64,000 nucleotides of DNA from Enterocloster clostridioformis (lineage in GTDB: Bacteria > Bacillota > Clostridia > Lachnospirales > Lachnospiraceae): the NCBI RefSeq assembly GCF_020297485.1, contig NZ_JAIWZC010000002.1, positions 413,065 to 477,064 of the forward strand, written 5' to 3'. The notes beneath the pieces are model-generated. The model saw only the letters and a program-made list of their open reading frames with translations. It was not told the DNA's origin and made no database searches. Below, in pieces: positions 62,108-64,000 of the stretch; within the stretch, counting starts at the first letter, position 1, and every line of letters starts with the position of its first letter. Both the position numbers and the translations under genes were made by a program.

Positions 62108-62114
62108 TTCGACA
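62108..62114 (-). promoter_or_regulatory. Spo0A box (TGTCGAA)
   Basis: TTCGACA on the plus strand reads TGTCGAA on the minus strand, the 0A-box core, about 290 bp upstream of spo0A. Confidence 0.45.
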
Positions 62115-62250
62115 CCTTTTTTGTAATTTCAGCACGTTGAGGTTCTAATCCATTATATTCTCACAGGCTTGATTATAGAACGCAAACATCTCTGTTTTTC
62201 CTCCTGATATTTAAAACTTTGGCAAAACCGCGGGAGGGGGCGAGACGGGA

Positions 62251-62260
62251 TTTGTCGAAA
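62251..62260 (+). promoter_or_regulatory. Spo0A box (TTTGTCGAAA)
   Basis: Perfect 10-bp consensus-like 0A box, about 430 bp upstream of spo0A within a purine-rich tract. Confidence 0.5.
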
Positions 62261-62849
62261 TTTGTTGGAGAGGGTAGGTTGACGGAGGTGGGGAGGTTGG
62301 GACAGAGGTGAGAGCAGAGATAAGGGCCGAAAAAAAAACAGGGATGATATTTATGAATTTGATAAGATATGACAGATGGGGAACGGATTTTGTAAGAAAT
62401 TTGCAGAAACTGATTTTGAGGTGGTATCTGCAAGCCGAAGCGTATGAAATATCAATCCACAGCTTCTTCGCAGAAGCCGACGCAAATACATCCAATACCG
62501 CTTCATATATCATTGATTTTTTGTATGTATTTCATAATCATATTCCACTATTTTACAGTTTTTATCCATATTCCCCCAGATTGTCCCTAAAAGCTGCCAG
62601 AAAACAGTTGCAAATCTCTCCTGCTTTTCATGTTCACTTGACATTCGCACTACTATATAGTCCACTTTGTGCTGATATATCACCTTCTCCACATCTACCC
62701 GTGTTTTTATCTTAGCAAATCTTAAAATATTATTTTGATGGCATACTTCACTTATCATAATTTACACCTGCCCTATCCTTTGTGTTGCTTTCTGTCTATA
62801 TACCACCCCCCCCCCCAAAAAAAAAAAAAAACGGTTTGTCTATATTGTA

Positions 62850-62885
62850 CCAAGTCGCTAGTGCGACGGCTAGCCCAAGGTACAT
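62850..62885. repeat. Hairpin at probable left end of IS91-like element
   Basis: GTACC...GGTAC outer arms enclosing GTCGC/GCGAC and CTAG...CTAG. A hairpin close to one end, with no inverted repeat at the other, is how IS91-type rolling-circle elements end; the other end is outside the window. Confidence 0.35.
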
Positions 62886-63102
62886 AAAACCACCACTTTT
62901 TTTATAAAAAATAGCAGTTTTTAAATTTATGATGTATTGTTAAGTTACCACACCAAACAACTTCATAACTTTAAGAACTGCTATGCTTATGTTATCATGG
63001 ATTTCTAAACTCAACAACTATATATCTTATTTTTTTACTCGTCCACCACCTCTTTTTGAAATGTAACTACTGTTTTTATTGCATTTCAAAGGAGATTTTA
63101 CT

Positions 63103-63969
63103 ATGGACAAATATTTAAATTCTTTCAGGGAAATGATTTCCCTTCGCGGTCTTACCGACCATACCCTTAAAAATTACTGTACTTACATCCGGGCGTATCT
63201 GGATTACCTCGCAAATGTTCTTCACAAATCGCCAGAAGATGTTTCCTGGGATGAACTTCGTGACTACATCAAATGGCTACAGAAATCCAGAGACCTTTCT
63301 GACCGCACCATCAACTGTGCCATTTCACAACTGCGCTTTTTCACCATGTATGTTCTTCACAAAACATGGGATGACACACAGCTTCCCATGCGTAAGTTTG
63401 ACGAGTACCTTCCCTATGTTCCCTCGAAACAGGAAACATGGCAGTTTATTTCTTCCATACCTGATTTAAAGCAGAAGACTATGGTTACACTCATGTATTC
63501 CTCAGGGCTTCGTATCGGTGAAGTATGCCGTCTGCGTTACGAGGATGTTGACCGCAAAAACATGCGGCTTCACATCACACACTCCAAAAACAGGAATGAC
63601 CGCTATGCCATTCTTTCTAAAGCGGCACTTGACCTGCTGACACGCTACTGGTTTGAATACGGCAGACCAAAAGGCTTTCTTTTTCCAAAGCAAAGTGGCG
63701 AGGACAGACCCATCGACACATTCTTCCTTTCAAGACACATCCATGCCCATGAGGACAGGCTCGGATGGGAACGCAGGCTTACCTGTCATTCCTTTCGTCA
63801 TGCTTTTGGTACCCATCTGTATGAAAACGGAACCGACCTGCTTACCATAAAAGCGCTTATGGGACATAAATCTTTGTCTTCCACCACTATTTATGTCCAT
63901 CTTTCCGGTAATGCCATCCGCAATGCCGTCAGCCCTTTTGACCGATTGGCAGGTGAATACCATGAGTGA
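63103..63969 (+). CDS. Tyrosine recombinase of an IS91-like element
   Basis: 288 residues from ATG 63103 (after AAAGGAG). XerC/D-like: N-terminal SAM-like domain (MDKYLNSFREMISLRGLTDH), catalytic Arg137 in SSGLRIGEVCRL, HxxR at 229-232 (HSFRHAFGTHLYENG), His255 and the Tyr264 nucleophile in STTIYVHLSGN. The next gene starts inside its last codons. This integrase plus following gene pair is typical of IS91-like elements of Clostridia that pair a tyrosine recombinase with a Y1 transposase. Confidence 0.93.
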   Translation: MDKYLNSFREMISLRGLTDHTLKNYCTYIRAYLDYLANVLHKSPEDVSWDELRDYIKWLQKSRDLSDRTINCAISQLRFFTMYVLHKTWDDTQLPMRKFDEYLPYVPSKQETWQFISSIPDLKQKTMVTLMYSSGLRIGEVCRLRYEDVDRKNMRLHITHSKNRNDRYAILSKAALDLLTRYWFEYGRPKGFLFPKQSGEDRPIDTFFLSRHIHAHEDRLGWERRLTCHSFRHAFGTHLYENGTDLLTIKALMGHKSLSSTTIYVHLSGNAIRNAVSPFDRLAGEYHE

Positions 63970-64000
63970 TTACAAAATCAGGCAGATATTTGAGCAGTCC
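63962..64000 (+). CDS. Start of a second gene, probably IS91-family transposase (partial)
   Basis: Only the first 13 codons are inside the window: MSDYKIRQIFEQS. The ATG overlaps the recombinase stop (8-bp overlap), so it is translationally coupled. The short sequence resembles the start of IS91-type transposases that follow such recombinases, but this cannot be proven here. Confidence 0.5.
   Translation, partial: MSDYKIRQIFEQS

Larger units (their letters stand above)
61821..63102. other. Long AT-rich intergenic region upstream of spo0A
   Basis: About 1.28 kb with no clearly supported gene. It holds two 0A boxes, a G-rich purine tract (62230-62320), a homopolymer C11-A15 (62806-62831), and a hairpin (62850-62885) that may be the left end of the IS91-like element. 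One minus-strand frame (62510-62758, 82 residues) reads like natural protein but has no ribosome site and no recognised family. Confidence 0.5.

Noticed and set aside
62211..62513. 100-residue minus-strand frame upstream of spo0A
   Set aside because: Low-complexity translation of a purine-rich tract, no ribosome site or family.

Overview
The window looks like a chromosome segment of an anaerobic, spore-forming Lachnospiraceae of the Enterocloster / Clostridium clostridioforme type. This is inferred from content: Spo0A, a collagen-like spore-surface type protein, selenocysteine-dependent glycine reductase, desulfoferrodoxin, tmRNA, Etf/acyl-CoA dehydrogenase genes and a Tn4451/CTn-like mobile element. 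Moderate GC with clear AGGAGG ribosome sites and one tRNA-Glu pair fit this, but the species cannot be fixed from sequence alone.

Region 1 (1-13300, nearly all minus strand) is an integrative mobilizable element. It has a large serine recombinase (cut by the left edge), TnpW, a DnaC-like loader, a replisome organizer, a Cys-rich VLP protein, a MobA/MobL relaxase with MobC, a sigma-like factor with an HTH partner, VirD4, PcfB, DUF5348 and a DUF6017-type protein. The mating-pair genes normally found between VirD4 and the sigma factor are absent, and the Maff2 gene is broken. In their place sits a cassette headed by what reads as a fluoride riboswitch with its own promoter and terminator, controlling a CPA-type antiporter and an unrecognised 114-residue protein.

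Region 2 (13300-29300) holds a SIMPL lipoprotein, tmRNA, decayed RHS and metallo-hydrolase remnants, and a LysR regulator. It also holds a tight nine-gene minus-strand operon: two acyl-CoA dehydrogenases, CoA-transferase, EtfB, EtfA, acyl-CoA ligase, a desulfoferrodoxin-like protein without iron ligands, an interrupted membrane protein and a GntP-type permease. This looks like a carboxylic-acid activation and reduction or oxidation pathway of unknown substrate. An IS110 remnant lies at its promoter; then come a PaaI thioesterase, an inverted-repeat element and gene debris.

Region 3 (29300-42860) is mostly housekeeping: desulfoferrodoxin, duplicated tRNA-Glu, HD hydrolase, smpB-rnr, secG, mannose-6-phosphate isomerase, enolase, a secreted GW-repeat protein, a TPR glycosyltransferase next to a collagen-like protein, RidA and a YbaK-type deacylase.

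Region 4 (42860-55013) is an incomplete glycine reductase locus: grdX, tetR, grdE, grdB, a YkvI-type transporter, a GlnL-like response regulator, selD (plus strand), trxA and grdA. grdA, grdB and selD each contain an in-frame TGA read as selenocysteine. A perfect 17-bp inverted repeat lies over the grdE promoter, with a related half-site before trxA. The terminator after grdA carries two nearly identical group II introns (1885 bp each) abutting with no spacer.

Region 5 (55000-64000) has a ppiC-HAD-maf operon, a CmpB-like membrane protein, a PAP2-like protein, an HD protein, glgA and spo0A. A 1.2 kb AT-rich gap with Spo0A boxes follows, then the start of an IS91-like element (tyrosine recombinase overlapping the first codons of a second gene).
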